Notes: generated by a model not told the origin, from the sequence alone. Counted from the first letter of the stretch, positions 29,361-39,018 are shown. The stretch: DNA of 64,000 nucleotides from Actinoplanes solisilvae (GCF_003999975.1 NZ_RJAC01000002.1:62001-126000); one strand, 5' to 3'. Numbers and translations are program-made.

Positions 29361-29732
29361 ATGGCTACCAGGGTAGATGTGACCCCCGCGGCTGCCGACA
29401 TGATGCGGCAGTTGCGGGGTCAACACGGTCCGTTGATGTTCCACCAGTCCGGTGGGTGCTGTGACGGCAGCTCTCCGATGTGCTATTTGGAGGGTGAGTT
29501 CCGCACCGGCCAGTCCGACGTGCTGCTCGAGTCCCTGAAGATCGACGGGGTGGACGAGCCGATCACGTTCTGGATGTCGGCCTCGCAGTTCGAGCTCTGG
29601 AAACACACCCACCTGACCGTGGACGTGGTCCCCGGACGCGGTTCCGGTTTCTCGCTGGAAGCGCCCGAGGGCGTACGGTTCCTCATCCGATCGCGCCTGC
29701 TCAGCGAGCAGGAACTCGCCGAACTCTCCTGA
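29361..29732 (+). CDS. DUF779 protein linked to acetaldehyde dehydrogenase
   Basis: 123 residues with the family core FHQSGGCCDGSSPMCYLEGEF, WMSASQFELWKHTHLTVDVV and GSGFSLEAPEGVRFL. DUF779 genes nearly always follow aldehyde dehydrogenases of the ExaC type. Three cysteines in the core could bind metal or the enzyme. Biochemical role unknown. Its start is 4 bp after the dehydrogenase stop, so the two are coupled. Confidence 0.93.
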   Translation: MATRVDVTPAAADMMRQLRGQHGPLMFHQSGGCCDGSSPMCYLEGEFRTGQSDVLLESLKIDGVDEPITFWMSASQFELWKHTHLTVDVVPGRGSGFSLEAPEGVRFLIRSRLLSEQELAELS

Positions 29733-30109
29733 TCAGAGAGAGGTCTATCTCGTCACCCGCTGATCCGCGCACCGCCGCCGTCACGTATCAATGAAGACGG
29801 CGGCGGTTTCGCGTCGCCGGCACGCGACCGTGTTGCCGACCGACGAGGACAAGAGTGCGAGACGCTTTTCTACACTTCCTGACCTCTGTACGCCGACGGG
29901 TAGCCCCCGCCATCGCCGGGCTTCTCATGGTCCTGCGAACCCTCGATCGCCGCGCGTTCGACCTTGCACGCAGAGTGATCACAATAGAGCGGACCGGTGA
30001 CGAAAACCCGGTCGAGTCCTCCCCCAAGCGTGTCGATTCACGCCGGGAAGTCGCAATTGGAGCCTTCCGCGCGGCAATGTCGGCAGTAGGACGACATGGG
30101 GAGGCTTTC
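29733..30109. other. Intergenic region upstream of the deacetylase
   Basis: 377 bp. The frame of the deacetylase stays open back to a GTG at 29855 preceded by GAGGA, so an 85-residue N-terminal extension or a separate short ORF (HFLTSVRRRVAPAIAGLLMV) cannot be fully excluded. I favour non-coding because the ATG at 30110 has both a good ribosome site and a signal peptide. Confidence 0.4.
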
Positions 30110-30946
30110 ATGCGGCTGTCCCGCGTCCGGAAGGCGATCCTTCTCGGTCTCGTGCTGCTCGCCATCGGCGCGACCGGACGGGCCTCGGCGGGCCCGATCG
30201 CCCAGCCGGCCGAGGTGCTGGCGGTTCCGGCCACGTCGGTCAGCGCGAAGCCGAAGCCGACCCCGGTCAAGACCAGGACACCCAAGCCGAAGCCCACCAA
30301 GCCGGACGGCCGCAAGGTCGTCAACCCACGCTTCGCCGGCCCGGCCGGCAGCCACATGCTGACCGGCACGAAGGGCGTCGCGCTGACCTTCGACGACGGA
30401 CCCGACCCGGCCGAGACGCCGAAGATGCTCAAGCTGCTGGCCCAGCATCACGTGAAGGCCACGTTCTGCCTGGTCGGCGACAACGTGCGGCGGCATCCCG
30501 CGCTGGTGCGACAGATCGTGGCCCAGGGGCACACGCTCTGCAACCACACGTGGGACCACAGCTTGAAGCTGGGCAAGGACCCGGAAGCCAAGATCCGCGC
30601 CGACCTGAGCCGCACGAACGCCGCGATCCGCAAGGCCGTGCCCGGCGCGAAGATCAAGTATTTCCGCGCGCCCGGCGGCAACTTCACGCCCCGCCTGGTG
30701 AAGACCGCGAAAGACCTGGGGATGATCTCGATCTATTGGAAGGTCGACCCGCGCGACTGGGAGCACAAGAAGGGCGAATCGTCCGCGGCGCACCAGGCCA
30801 AGGTCATTCGCCAGATCGAGAAGCACTGCCGGCCCGGCGCGATCGTGCTGTCGCACGACTATGCCCAGCCGGACACGATCGCGGCCTACCGCAAGCTGAT
30901 CCCCTGGCTCAAGAAGCGATACACGCTGGTCGCGCTGCCCGGCTAG
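30110..30946 (+). CDS. Secreted polysaccharide deacetylase (NodB/CE4)
   Basis: 278 residues from the ATG at 30110 after GGGGAGG. The N-terminus LSRVRKAILLGLVLLAIGATG is a signal peptide, followed by a Pro/Lys/Thr-rich linker. CE4 motifs: ALTFDDGPDPAET (D-D), HTLCNHTWDHS (H-H), FRAPGGNFTP, and IVLSHDY. It removes acetyl groups from cell-wall or chitin-type polymers outside the cell. Its tail overlaps the convergent DUF3499 gene by four bases. Confidence 0.93.
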   Translation: MRLSRVRKAILLGLVLLAIGATGRASAGPIAQPAEVLAVPATSVSAKPKPTPVKTRTPKPKPTKPDGRKVVNPRFAGPAGSHMLTGTKGVALTFDDGPDPAETPKMLKLLAQHHVKATFCLVGDNVRRHPALVRQIVAQGHTLCNHTWDHSLKLGKDPEAKIRADLSRTNAAIRKAVPGAKIKYFRAPGGNFTPRLVKTAKDLGMISIYWKVDPRDWEHKKGESSAAHQAKVIRQIEKHCRPGAIVLSHDYAQPDTIAAYRKLIPWLKKRYTLVALPG

Positions 30947-31311
30947 TGGGACGGCGGGATGACCCGTAGGTGACCCCGGCGGCCGGTCTGGTGGCCGGGG
31001 AGATGCTCCGGCTCGTCGCCGCGCGGCGGCGGCGCGGGCGCGCGGGCCGACTCGCGCACGGCGTCGGCCAGCGCGACCAGGTCGTCGGTGGTCGGCGGCG
31101 GCGGGGCGAAATCGCCGTCGTGGCGGACCAGTTCCCAGCCCCGGGGGGCGGTGAGACTGCGGGCGTGCGGCTCGCACAGGTCGTACGTGTGGGGTTCGGC
31201 GAAGGCCGCCAAGGGGCCGACGACCGCGGTCGAGTCGCTGTAGACGTAGGTCAGCGTGGCGACCGCCTGTCGGGGACAGCCGTTCCGGGAGCAGCGCCGT
31301 GGTGACCTCAC
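30943..31311 (-). CDS. DUF3499 protein
   Basis: 122 residues from a GTG. The N-terminal core is the family signature: CSRNGCPRQAVATLTYVYSD, STAVVGPLAAFAEPHTYDLC, EPHARSLTAPRGWELVRHDG. Cysteine and His spacing suggests a small zinc-binding protein. In mycobacteria the matching gene (Rv3258c) also lies beside the zincin-like gene and whiB2. Function unknown. The C-terminal third is Pro/Arg-rich and variable. Confidence 0.9.
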   Translation of the reverse strand: MRSPRRCSRNGCPRQAVATLTYVYSDSTAVVGPLAAFAEPHTYDLCEPHARSLTAPRGWELVRHDGDFAPPPPTTDDLVALADAVRESARAPAPPPRGDEPEHLPGHQTGRRGHLRVIPPSH

Positions 31312-31517
31312 GGCGGCACGTTATCGCTCCGGCGGCCCGCGTGGGCGCCGAAACCGTGCGACACGCCGACCCACGATGCATCACGATTTCGTCATGGTCG
31401 TCCGACACGCGGCACCCGATGGGGCGAATTAGCGGCGTTCGGACCCGAAGGGGCGAATCACCGCGACGGGGGCAGGTCTGACTCCGGGTCACACCGTCGG
31501 AGGACTAGACTTGCGCG

Positions 31518-31994
31518 GTGACCACCAGTCCTGCCCGACGCGGCGACCCGTCCCGAGCGGCGGGCAAGTCCGCTCCCGGGCATCCCCCGCGTCGCGACCG
31601 GCACGGCCGCGGGCTGCGCGGCCGGCTCGTCCCGGCGACCGTGCCGCTGGCCCGCACCAAGGCCGAGATCTTCGACGACCTGGTGCTCGACACGGTCGAG
31701 AGCCTCGAACGCCGCTACGCCAAAGAGCTGGCCGGCGTCGAGTTCGCGGTGGAAGACGTGCCGCCCGACCTGAACGTCTACGACTCCGACGTGCTCGAGG
31801 ACGGCGAGGTGCCGCTGGCCCGGCTGCTGCCCGGTCGCCCCGGCCGGCAGGAGCTTCCCCCTCGAATCGTGCTCTACCGGCGGCCGCTGGAATTCCGGGC
31901 GATGGACCGCGAAGACCTCGCCGACCTCGTCCACGATGTGATCATCGAGCAGGTCGCCAACCTGCTCGGGGTGGATCCTGACGAACTTTCCTGA
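31518..31994 (+). CDS. Metallopeptidase-family (zincin-like) protein
   Basis: 158 residues, GTG start. A TAGACT -10 lies 6 bp upstream, so the mRNA is probably leaderless. After a basic N-terminus the conserved part runs FDDLVLDTVESLERRYAKEL, VEFAVEDVP and ADLVHDVIIEQVANLLGVDP. The last segment aligns with the HExxH region of the family but reads HDVIIEQ, so the standard zinc motif is changed, as in other actinobacterial members. Whether it is catalytic is doubtful. Corresponds in position to Rv3259. Confidence 0.85.
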   Translation: MTTSPARRGDPSRAAGKSAPGHPPRRDRHGRGLRGRLVPATVPLARTKAEIFDDLVLDTVESLERRYAKELAGVEFAVEDVPPDLNVYDSDVLEDGEVPLARLLPGRPGRQELPPRIVLYRRPLEFRAMDREDLADLVHDVIIEQVANLLGVDPDELS

Positions 31995-32014
31995 GGCTCA
32001 GGCGCTGAGCCGGC

Positions 32015-32272
32015 TCAAGCAACCCGGCGCTTGAGCTTGCGACGTTCCCGCTCGGACAGTCCACCCCAGATGCCGAAGCGCTCGTCATGCCCCAGCGCGT
32101 ATTCCAGGCACTCGGCCTTGACCTCGCAACGACCGCAGATCCTCTTTGCCTCCCGGGTGGACCCCCCTTTTTCCGGGAAGAAGGCTTCCGGATCGGTCTG
32201 CGAACACAGCGCCCGCTCCTGCCACTCGGGCGCGTCCCCGAGCAGGTCGACCCCTTCAACCTGCGCTTCCAT
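32015..32272 (-). CDS. whiB2: WhiB2-type iron-sulfur transcription factor
   Basis: 85 residues from the ATG at 32272 after GGGAGG. Four cluster-binding cysteines at 23, 46, 49 and 55 and the turn motif GIWGGLSERERRKLKRR are intact. WhiB proteins hold a [4Fe-4S] cluster and bind the housekeeping sigma factor. Position between the zincin-like gene and F420 genes matches Rv3260c (whiB2), which controls septation, and whiB of Streptomyces, needed for sporulation septation. A longer frame to 32419 is not credible. Confidence 0.93.
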   Translation of the reverse strand: MEAQVEGVDLLGDAPEWQERALCSQTDPEAFFPEKGGSTREAKRICGRCEVKAECLEYALGHDERFGIWGGLSERERRKLKRRVA

Positions 32273-32555
32273 CGGCGTGCCTCCCAATTTCCGCGCCGGA
32301 ACCCGGCGCTGACCCCCCACGCACGCGGCGTGTTTTTTGCGGGCCGGACGCCTGCATGGTGCAGCGCCGCAGCCCACAACCCCACCGAAATTACACGCGT
32401 GTAAGACGTGCGTCGTCAAGCCGAACCTGATAAATAGGCCCGTTTCCCCGGCGCGCCTTCGGCGCGTCGTGGTCCCGTTCCTGCCCTATCTGTCCGAAGG
32501 CCCGCCAGGTAACGCGCTCCGTCCCACACGCGTCCAATTTAACCCGATTTGTGAT

Positions 32556-35066
32556 CTACCGTCGACCGTAGGTCGTGGTCCGCTCCACCGCCGGGCGTCC
32601 GGCCGCCGCCGCGAGTTCCTTGAGCTCAGCGACCGTACGAGCCGATCCGTGCTCGGAACCCGCCATTCGGGAGATCGTTTCCTCCATCAGGGTGCCACCG
32701 AGGTCATTCGCGCCCCCGTTGAGCATGATCCGGGTACCGTCGTCGCCGAGCTTGACCCACGAGCACTGGATGTTGTCGATGCGACCGTGCAGCAGGACGC
32801 GGGCCATCGCATGGACGACCCGGTTCTCGCGCCAGCTCGGGCCGGAGCGCGCGATGCCGGCCAGGTAGATCGGCGCGTTGGTGTGGATGAAGGGCAGCCC
32901 CACGAACTCGGTGAAGCCGCCGGTCACGTCCTGGATGCCGGCCAGCACCCGGAAATGGCCCAGCCACTGTCGGGGGTGGTCGACGTGGCCGTACATCATG
33001 GTCGAGCTCGACCGGATGCCGAGCTGGTGGGCGTTGGTCACGACGTCGATCCAGGCGCTGGCCGGGAGCTTGCCCTTCGTGAGGACCCAGCGCACGTCGT
33101 CGTCGAGGATCTCGGCCGCGGTGCCCGGGATCGTGCCGAGGCCGGCCTCCTTGAGCTCGGCCAGCCATTCGCGCACCGGGACTCCGGCCTTGGCCGCCGC
33201 GGTGACGATCTCCATCGGCGAATAGGCGTGCACGTGCATCTCGGGGACGCGGTTCTTGATCGCGCGGATCAGATCGGCGTACGCCGTCACGGGCATCTTG
33301 GGGTCGATGCCGCCCTGCATGCAGACCTCGGACGCGCCGTCCTGCCAGGCCTGCTCGGCGCGGTCGGCCACCTGCTCGACCGAGAGGCGGTAGGCGTCGG
33401 CGTCTTTCTCGCGCTGGGCGAAGGCGCAGAACCGGCACCCGACGTAGCAGACATTGGTGAAGTTGATGTTCCGGTTGACCACGTAGGTGATGTCGTCGCC
33501 GTTGACCGCCCGACGCAGGTCGTCGGCGATGCGGGCGAGCTCGTCGAGCGCGGGACCGTCCGAGTTGAACAGGGCCATCGCCGCGTCCTCGTGCTCGGGC
33601 AGCAGCAGCTTGGCCGGGTCGGTCGAGGCCAGCTTGAGACCGGCCAGCACATCGGACTCGAGCCGTCGCGGGGCCTCGGTCGTGATGTGGGCGGCCACCT
33701 CGTCCCAGTCGCCGTAGACGTCGTCGAAGTCGGAGCGGCGGTCGCCCGTGCGGCCCTCGGTGTCGATCGTGGCGAACAGATCGGTGCGGCCGGAGCCGTA
33801 CGCGTCGTCGGGCTCCTGCCAGGGACGGCCGATCACTTCGGCGTCCTCGCGAGCCAGACCGTCCTCGCCGGACAGCGCGGACACGTGCGCGGCCAGACGC
33901 GGGTCGAGCCAGCCCTCGTTGCCCCGCCGCACGAACTCGGGATAGATCGTCAGACGCTCGCGCAGCTCGAACCCGGCCTCGGCCGACCGCTCCCGAAGCA
34001 GGTCGATCTGAGGCCACGGGCGCTCGGGATTGACGTGGTCGGGGGTCACCGGCGACACGCCGCCCCAGTCGTCGATGCCGGCCCGCAGCAGCAGCGAGAA
34101 CTCGGCGTCGATCAGGTTGGGCGGCGCCTGCAGCCGCGCCCGCGGCCCCAGGATGACGCGGCCGACAGCCACGGTGGCGGCCAGTTCGCGCAGCTCGGCG
34201 TCGGGCATTCCGCGCATCGCCGTGTCGGGCTTGGCGCGGAAGTTCTGGATGATGACCTCTTGGATGTGGCCGAACTCGCGCGCGGTGCGGCGCATCGCGA
34301 ACAGCGCGTCGACCCGCTCGGCCGGGGTCTCGCCGATGCCGATGAGGATGCCGGTCGTGAACGGCACGCCCACCCGGCCCGCGTCGTCGAGCACGCGGAG
34401 CCGTACGGCGGGCTCTTTGTCGGGGGAACCGAAGTGGGGACCGCCGGGCTCGGACCACAGACGGGTCGCGGTGGTCTCGAGCATCATGCCCATGCTCGGC
34501 GCGACCGGCTTGAGACGCTGCAGCTCAGCCCAGCTCATCACGCCGGGGTTGAGGTGCGGCAGCAGACCGGTCTCTTCGAGCACGGCGATCGCGCAGGCGC
34601 GCACATAGTCGAGCGTGGAGTCGTAGCCGCGCTCGTCGAGCCACTGCCGGGCCGCGGGCCAGCGTTCCTCGGGCCGGTCGCCCAGCGTGAACAGGGCCTC
34701 CTTGCAGCCCTGAGCGGCGCCCTGGCGGGCGATCTCGAGAACCTCGTCGCGCTCCAGGAAAGCGGCGGGCAGCCGGTGCGGCACCGTCGCGAACGTGCAG
34801 TAGTGGCACCTGTCCTGGCACAGGCGCGTGAGGGGGATGAAAACCTTGCGGGAGTACGTCACCACGCCGGGGCGGCCTGCTTCGCGCAACCCGGCGTCGC
34901 GGACGGCGCCGGCGATCGCCAGCAGCTCGTCGAACTGCGCGCCGGTGGCGGCCAGCAGGGCGGTGGCCTCGTCGGCATCGATCGCCTTGCCGTCGGCCGC
35001 GCGGCGCAGGGCACGCTTGATGCTCGCGTCCGTGGGCTTGTTCTCGACCGTGTTGACCTCTGTCAC
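32556..35066 (-). CDS. fbiC: FO synthase (7,8-didemethyl-8-hydroxy-5-deazariboflavin synthase)
   Basis: 836 residues with two radical-SAM halves fused in one chain: CQDRCHYC in the CofG-like N-terminal half and CYVGCRFC in the CofH-like C-terminal half. It makes the deazaflavin chromophore of coenzyme F420 from tyrosine and a pyrimidine intermediate. The C-terminal part includes [15 protein letters not shown] and [19 protein letters not shown] sequence typical of CofH. In this genome it lies close to fbiA and fbiB. About 280 bp separate it from whiB2; nothing recognisable is in that gap except the whiB2 promoter zone. Confidence 0.97.
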   Translation of the reverse strand: MTEVNTVENKPTDASIKRALRRAADGKAIDADEATALLAATGAQFDELLAIAGAVRDAGLREAGRPGVVTYSRKVFIPLTRLCQDRCHYCTFATVPHRLPAAFLERDEVLEIARQGAAQGCKEALFTLGDRPEERWPAARQWLDERGYDSTLDYVRACAIAVLEETGLLPHLNPGVMSWAELQRLKPVAPSMGMMLETTATRLWSEPGGPHFGSPDKEPAVRLRVLDDAGRVGVPFTTGILIGIGETPAERVDALFAMRRTAREFGHIQEVIIQNFRAKPDTAMRGMPDAELRELAATVAVGRVILGPRARLQAPPNLIDAEFSLLLRAGIDDWGGVSPVTPDHVNPERPWPQIDLLRERSAEAGFELRERLTIYPEFVRRGNEGWLDPRLAAHVSALSGEDGLAREDAEVIGRPWQEPDDAYGSGRTDLFATIDTEGRTGDRRSDFDDVYGDWDEVAAHITTEAPRRLESDVLAGLKLASTDPAKLLLPEHEDAAMALFNSDGPALDELARIADDLRRAVNGDDITYVVNRNINFTNVCYVGCRFCAFAQREKDADAYRLSVEQVADRAEQAWQDGASEVCMQGGIDPKMPVTAYADLIRAIKNRVPEMHVHAYSPMEIVTAAAKAGVPVREWLAELKEAGLGTIPGTAAEILDDDVRWVLTKGKLPASAWIDVVTNAHQLGIRSSSTMMYGHVDHPRQWLGHFRVLAGIQDVTGGFTEFVGLPFIHTNAPIYLAGIARSGPSWRENRVVHAMARVLLHGRIDNIQCSWVKLGDDGTRIMLNGGANDLGGTLMEETISRMAGSEHGSARTVAELKELAAAAGRPAVERTTTYGRR

Positions 35067-35160
35067 CCCAGCAGCCTAGGCCGCGATGCCGCCTGTTTGC
35101 TCGGCCGAGCCCGAGCGCGCGCAGTGGTATAGGCCACGGCGCCCGGGCCGTCCGATCGTC

Positions 35161-36132
35161 CTACTTGCGGGGCGAGTCGTCACCGGCCGGGCCGAAACCC
35201 GGGCGGTCGTCGGAAATCTTCTCGGTACGGTCGTCGCCCGAGGGCTCCGGCGCGGGGACGGGCTGGGTCGGCTCGGCCCGGGGAACGGCCTGGGTCGGTT
35301 CCGAGAAAGCGCCTGGCTGCGGCGCGTACGGACCGGGCGGGGCCGACGTGGGAGGCGCGGGCGGCGCCGAAGCGGGCATCGGCATGGGCGGCTGGTTCCA
35401 GGCGGGCGGCTGCTGCGGCTGGCCGTACTGCCCGGGCGGCGGACCGTACTGCTGAGGGCCCGGCGGGTAGCCACCGGGCGCGTGGCCCGGCTGCGGCGGC
35501 TGGCCATAACCCGGCTGACCCGGCTGCGGCGGCTGGCCGTACCCCGGCTGACCCGGCTGCGGCGGCTGACCGTACCCCGGCTGGCCCGGATAGGCGCCCG
35601 GCTGCCCGTAGGACGGCTGGCCGTAGACGCCGGGCTGCGGCTTGGGCTTGGCCACCTGGAACAGGCCCTGCCAGAGGCGGAAGACCGCGTACGCCGCCAC
35701 GCCGAAGACGGCCAGCCAGGCCGCCCGCACCAGCAGCTCTTCGAACGCGACCCGCGCGCCGTTGTTGCTCGCGTGGTTGATGAGCCCGATCAGCAGGCCG
35801 AACAGCACCCCGAACAGAGCCACCACGCCGTATTCAACGAGGGCGATCAGGGTGATGAGCTGGGCCTTCGGGTGCCGGGGCAACACGAGCAGCGCCAGCA
35901 GCACGGCCGCCAGCGGCATGAAGATCGTCGCCGTGTTGACGAAGCCGTAGAAGCTGTCCTGCGTGCGGTAGCCGAACTGGTCGGGTCCGCTCGGGATCAG
36001 CCGGATGACGGCCACGAGGAGCAGCAGCGCCGGAGCGCCGACGAGCGCGTACGCCGCGAGGTCACGCAGCGGGCGGAGGAACTGGCCGGCCGGTTTGACC
36101 TCGCCCGGCGGGGGCTGCGGTTGGCTGGTCAC
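35161..36132 (-). CDS. Membrane protein with proline/glutamine-rich repeat tail
   Basis: 323 residues. Four hydrophobic segments (for example AYALVGAPALLLLVAVIRLI, FMPLAAVLLALLVLP, VALFGVLFGLLIGLI) are followed from about residue 165 by a disordered tail with GYGQPPQPGQP repeats and then a Pro/Glu region. Similar membrane proteins with GQP-rich tails are frequent in actinobacteria and have no assigned role. The repeat is nearly identical at DNA level in three 33-bp units (about 35488-35590). Divergent from fbiA. Confidence 0.85.
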   Translation of the reverse strand: MTSQPQPPPGEVKPAGQFLRPLRDLAAYALVGAPALLLLVAVIRLIPSGPDQFGYRTQDSFYGFVNTATIFMPLAAVLLALLVLPRHPKAQLITLIALVEYGVVALFGVLFGLLIGLINHASNNGARVAFEELLVRAAWLAVFGVAAYAVFRLWQGLFQVAKPKPQPGVYGQPSYGQPGAYPGQPGYGQPPQPGQPGYGQPPQPGQPGYGQPPQPGHAPGGYPPGPQQYGPPPGQYGQPQQPPAWNQPPMPMPASAPPAPPTSAPPGPYAPQPGAFSEPTQAVPRAEPTQPVPAPEPSGDDRTEKISDDRPGFGPAGDDSPRK

Positions 36133-36242
36133 GGAATTCTCCTGACGAAGTTAAGTTTGGTCGGCTCAGGGTAGTCGGGTCGTGCATCACGCCCCGATAC
36201 CCGGCGCGGCGTTCCGTCATACCCGTGCGGGAAGATGTGGGA

Positions 36243-37199
36243 ATGCGGATCGTGGTCCTTTCCGGTGGCATCGGCGGTGCGAAGTTCCTCGTCGGCGTGC
36301 GCGCTCAGGCCCGCGCGCTCGGCGCCGAGGTGACCGCTGTGGTCAATGTCGGCGACGACGTGCGCATGCACGGCCTGCAGATCTGTCCCGACCTCGACAG
36401 CGTGATGTATACGCTGGGCGGCGCCCACGACCCCGATCGTGGCTGGGGCCGCGTCGGCGAGAGCTGGGTCGTCAAGGAGGAGCTGGCCGCTTACGGCGCC
36501 GAGCCGTCGTGGTTCGGTCTCGGCGACAAAGACACAGCCACCCATCTCGTACGCACCCAGATGCTCACGGCCGGCTATCCGCTCTCGGCCGTCACCGCCG
36601 CGCTCTGTGCCCGCTGGCAGCCCGGCATCACGATGCTGCCCGCCACCGACGACCGGCTCGAGACCCACGTCGTGGTCGACGTCGACGGCGAGCGCAAGGC
36701 CATCCACTTCCAGGAGTGGTGGGTGCGCTACCGCGGCGACGTGCCGACCCACCGCTTCGTCTTCGTGGGCGCCGAGGCCACCAAGCCGGCGCCCGGGGTC
36801 CTCGACGCGATCGCCTCGGCCGACGTCGTGCTCGTCGCGCCCAGCAACCCGGTGGTCAGCATCGCCCCCGTCCTCGCCGTCGGCGGCCTGCGCGACGCGA
36901 TCACCGCCGGTCCGGCGCCGGTCATCGGCGTCTCCCCGATCATCGGTGACTCCCCCATCCGCGGCATGGCCGACAAGTGCCTGGCCACCGTCGACGTCCC
37001 GGTCACCGCGGCCGGCGTCGGCGCGCTCTACGGCGCCCGCTCGGCCGGTGGGCTGCTCGACGGCTGGCTGGTCGACACGTCCGACGCTTCCACCGAGGTG
37101 CCCGGCGTCCCGACCAGCGCCGTCCCGTTGTGGATGTCCTCCGAGGAGGCCACCGCCCAGATGGTCAAGGACGCGCTGGCCCTGGCCGGGGTCGCCTGA
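36243..37199 (+). CDS. fbiA: 2-phospho-L-lactate transferase (F420 biosynthesis)
   Basis: 318 residues from the ATG at 36243, MRIVVLSGGIGGAKFLVGVR. CofD/FbiA segments include VNVGDDVRMHGLQICPDLDS, FGLGDKDTATHLVRTQML and VAPSNPVVSIAPVLAV. It transfers the phospho-lactyl (or phosphoenolpyruvyl) group to FO to give (dehydro-)F420-0. First gene of fbiA-fbiB-Nudix; fbiB begins 107 bp downstream. Confidence 0.96.
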   Translation: MRIVVLSGGIGGAKFLVGVRAQARALGAEVTAVVNVGDDVRMHGLQICPDLDSVMYTLGGAHDPDRGWGRVGESWVVKEELAAYGAEPSWFGLGDKDTATHLVRTQMLTAGYPLSAVTAALCARWQPGITMLPATDDRLETHVVVDVDGERKAIHFQEWWVRYRGDVPTHRFVFVGAEATKPAPGVLDAIASADVVLVAPSNPVVSIAPVLAVGGLRDAITAGPAPVIGVSPIIGDSPIRGMADKCLATVDVPVTAAGVGALYGARSAGGLLDGWLVDTSDASTEVPGVPTSAVPLWMSSEEATAQMVKDALALAGVA

Positions 37200-37306
37200 C
37201 CCTCCGTCTTCGCCGAAGAGGCAGAGTGACCGGGGCTCTGTCGCGCCGCCATCGGGCGCCGGGCAAGCTGAACCCCGGAAGATCTCGAAGTGGAAGGGGC
37301 GGCGTC

Positions 37307-38368
37307 GTGACGGACGGGCTGGAGATCCTGCCAGTACGTGGCATCGGCGACATCGGGGCCGGCGACGACCTCGCCGAGCTGATCACCGCGGCGGCTCCGT
37401 GGCTGGCCGACGGCGACGTCCTGGTGGTCACCAGCAAGATCGTTTCGAAGGCCGAGGGCCGCCTCGTCGAGGTGCCCGCGGCCGAGGGTCCCGAACGTGA
37501 CCGGGCCCGCGCCGCCGTGCTCGAGTCCGAGTCGGCCCGCGTGGTCGCCCGCCGCGGCCCGACCACGATCGTGCAGACCCACCACGGCTTCGTGATGGCC
37601 GCCGCCGGCATCGACGCCTCGAACGTCGACCCGGCCCACCTGGTACTGCTCCCGGCCGACCCCGACGCCTCGGCCCGCCGGCTGCGCGCCGACTTCCAGA
37701 AACGCGGCCTCGACGTGGCCGTCATCATCTCCGACACCATGGGCCGCGCCTGGCGCAACGGCCTCACCGACGTGGCGCTGGGCTCGGCCGGCATCGACCC
37801 GATCCGCGACCACCGCGGCGAGAAGGACCCCTACGGCAACCAGCTCGAGATCACCCAGACGGCGGTCGTCGACGAGCTCTCGGCCGCCGCCGAACTGGTC
37901 AAGGGCAAGGTCGACCAGGTACCCGTGGCGGTCGTCCGCGGCTACTTCGCCACCGCCGCCGACGACACGCCGGGCGCCTCGGTGCTGCTGCGCGACGCCG
38001 CCTCCGACATGTTCAGCCTGGGCACCGCCGAAGCCCGCGCCGAAGGCCTGCGCCTGGCCGCCCAGCTTCCCGACGGCCCGCTCGCCGCGCTGCCCGGCCT
38101 GCCCGTCGATCTGGCCGCGATCGAACGCGCGCTTGATTCCGTACGGGAAACGCTCTTCCGCGGCACGACGGTCAGCCCGGCCGAGGTCGTGGCGGGCAGC
38201 GGAGCCACGGCGGCCCTGAACCTGAGCTCGAGCAACATCTCGCCGGTCGGGCTGCTGCGGCTCGGCGCCGACGCCCACCGGGTGCGGGCCGCCCTGGCCG
38301 CCGAGTCGATCGCGACGCTGTCACTGCCCCACCAGAACAGCATCCGGCTGGAACTCTCCGGCACATGA
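37307..38368 (+). CDS. fbiB: Coenzyme F420-0:L-glutamate ligase, short form without nitroreductase domain
   Basis: 353 residues from the GTG at 37307, VTDGLEILPVRGIGDIGAGDD. The CofE domain is complete: VTSKIVSKAEGRLVEV, VIISDTMGRAWRNGLTDVAL, GEKDPYGNQLEITQTAVVDEL. It adds glutamates to F420-0. Mycobacterial FbiB is about 448 residues with a C-terminal FMN nitroreductase domain that reduces dehydro-F420; here only about 100 unrelated Ala/Leu-rich residues follow the CofE domain and no nitroreductase motif is seen. ATGA overlap with the Nudix gene. Confidence 0.93.
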   Translation: MTDGLEILPVRGIGDIGAGDDLAELITAAAPWLADGDVLVVTSKIVSKAEGRLVEVPAAEGPERDRARAAVLESESARVVARRGPTTIVQTHHGFVMAAAGIDASNVDPAHLVLLPADPDASARRLRADFQKRGLDVAVIISDTMGRAWRNGLTDVALGSAGIDPIRDHRGEKDPYGNQLEITQTAVVDELSAAAELVKGKVDQVPVAVVRGYFATAADDTPGASVLLRDAASDMFSLGTAEARAEGLRLAAQLPDGPLAALPGLPVDLAAIERALDSVRETLFRGTTVSPAEVVAGSGATAALNLSSSNISPVGLLRLGADAHRVRAALAAESIATLSLPHQNSIRLELSGT

Positions 38369-38946
38369 GCGCTTCCCCAGGAGATTCCGTGACCTCTCTG
38401 TACGACGACGCCGTTCGGGTCCTGACCGAGTGGCAGGCGACCTCGGACGAGGCCGACGTCTTCCGCAAGCAGACGTCGGAGCTGCTGCAGGACGGGCCGG
38501 TGGCTATGACGCGGGCGCATCGGCGGGGGCACGTCACCGCCAGCGCCCTGATCGTCGACGGGGACGGGCGCGTTCTGCTGTGCCTGCACGGGCGGTTGAA
38601 CAAGTGGATGCAGTTGGGCGGGCACTGCGAACCCGGCGACGTGTCGCTGGCCGCCGCCGCCCTCCGCGAGGCCACCGAGGAATCGGGAATCGCCGGTCTG
38701 GTGCTGGACCCCGACCCGATCGACGTCGACATCCACGAGGTTCGCTGCGGAGCGGCCGAGGGCGTCAGCGCGACCCCGTCGGTCCACTACGACGTACGGT
38801 TCCTGTTGCGCTGCCCGGCGGGCACCGAGGAACAGATCAGCGAGGAATCGGCCGAGCTGGCCTGGTTCTCACCGGACAACCTGCCCAGCCCGCTCGCCTC
38901 AGGCACGGTCCGCCAGATCGCCCCGGCCCTGGCCCGCCTGCGCTGA
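38365..38946 (+). CDS. Nudix hydrolase
   Basis: 193 residues. The Nudix box reads GGHCEPGD, then SLAAAALREATEESGI, fitting the RExxEExG core, with Asp replacing the usual first Glu as in relatives. Strand before the box: HVTASALIVDGDGRVLLCLHG. It hydrolyses a nucleoside diphosphate linked to another group; substrate unknown. Its ATG overlaps the fbiB stop (ATGA), so it is coupled to F420 genes. Confidence 0.9.
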   Translation: MSASPGDSVTSLYDDAVRVLTEWQATSDEADVFRKQTSELLQDGPVAMTRAHRRGHVTASALIVDGDGRVLLCLHGRLNKWMQLGGHCEPGDVSLAAAALREATEESGIAGLVLDPDPIDVDIHEVRCGAAEGVSATPSVHYDVRFLLRCPAGTEEQISEESAELAWFSPDNLPSPLASGTVRQIAPALARLR

Positions 38947-39018
38947 GAACAAATCGCCACTCGGGCCAGCTGTTCGCCCCGAGCCGGCCTTCTTTTTCGG
39001 CCTTCTCTCAGCATCAAG

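Noticed and set aside
26501..29401. 966-codon minus-strand frame opposite the GAF regulator and aldehyde dehydrogenase
   Set aside because: Antisense shadow; the plus strand carries clear catalytic and regulatory motifs and ribosome sites.
29855..30109. Separate 85-residue gene or long N-terminus of the deacetylase
   Set aside because: A GTG with a weak GAGGA exists, but the signal peptide and good ribosome site at 30110 define the more likely start; kept only as an alternative.
32337..35132. 931-codon plus-strand frame opposite fbiC
   Set aside because: Shadow frame; fbiC on the minus strand has both radical-SAM cysteine motifs.
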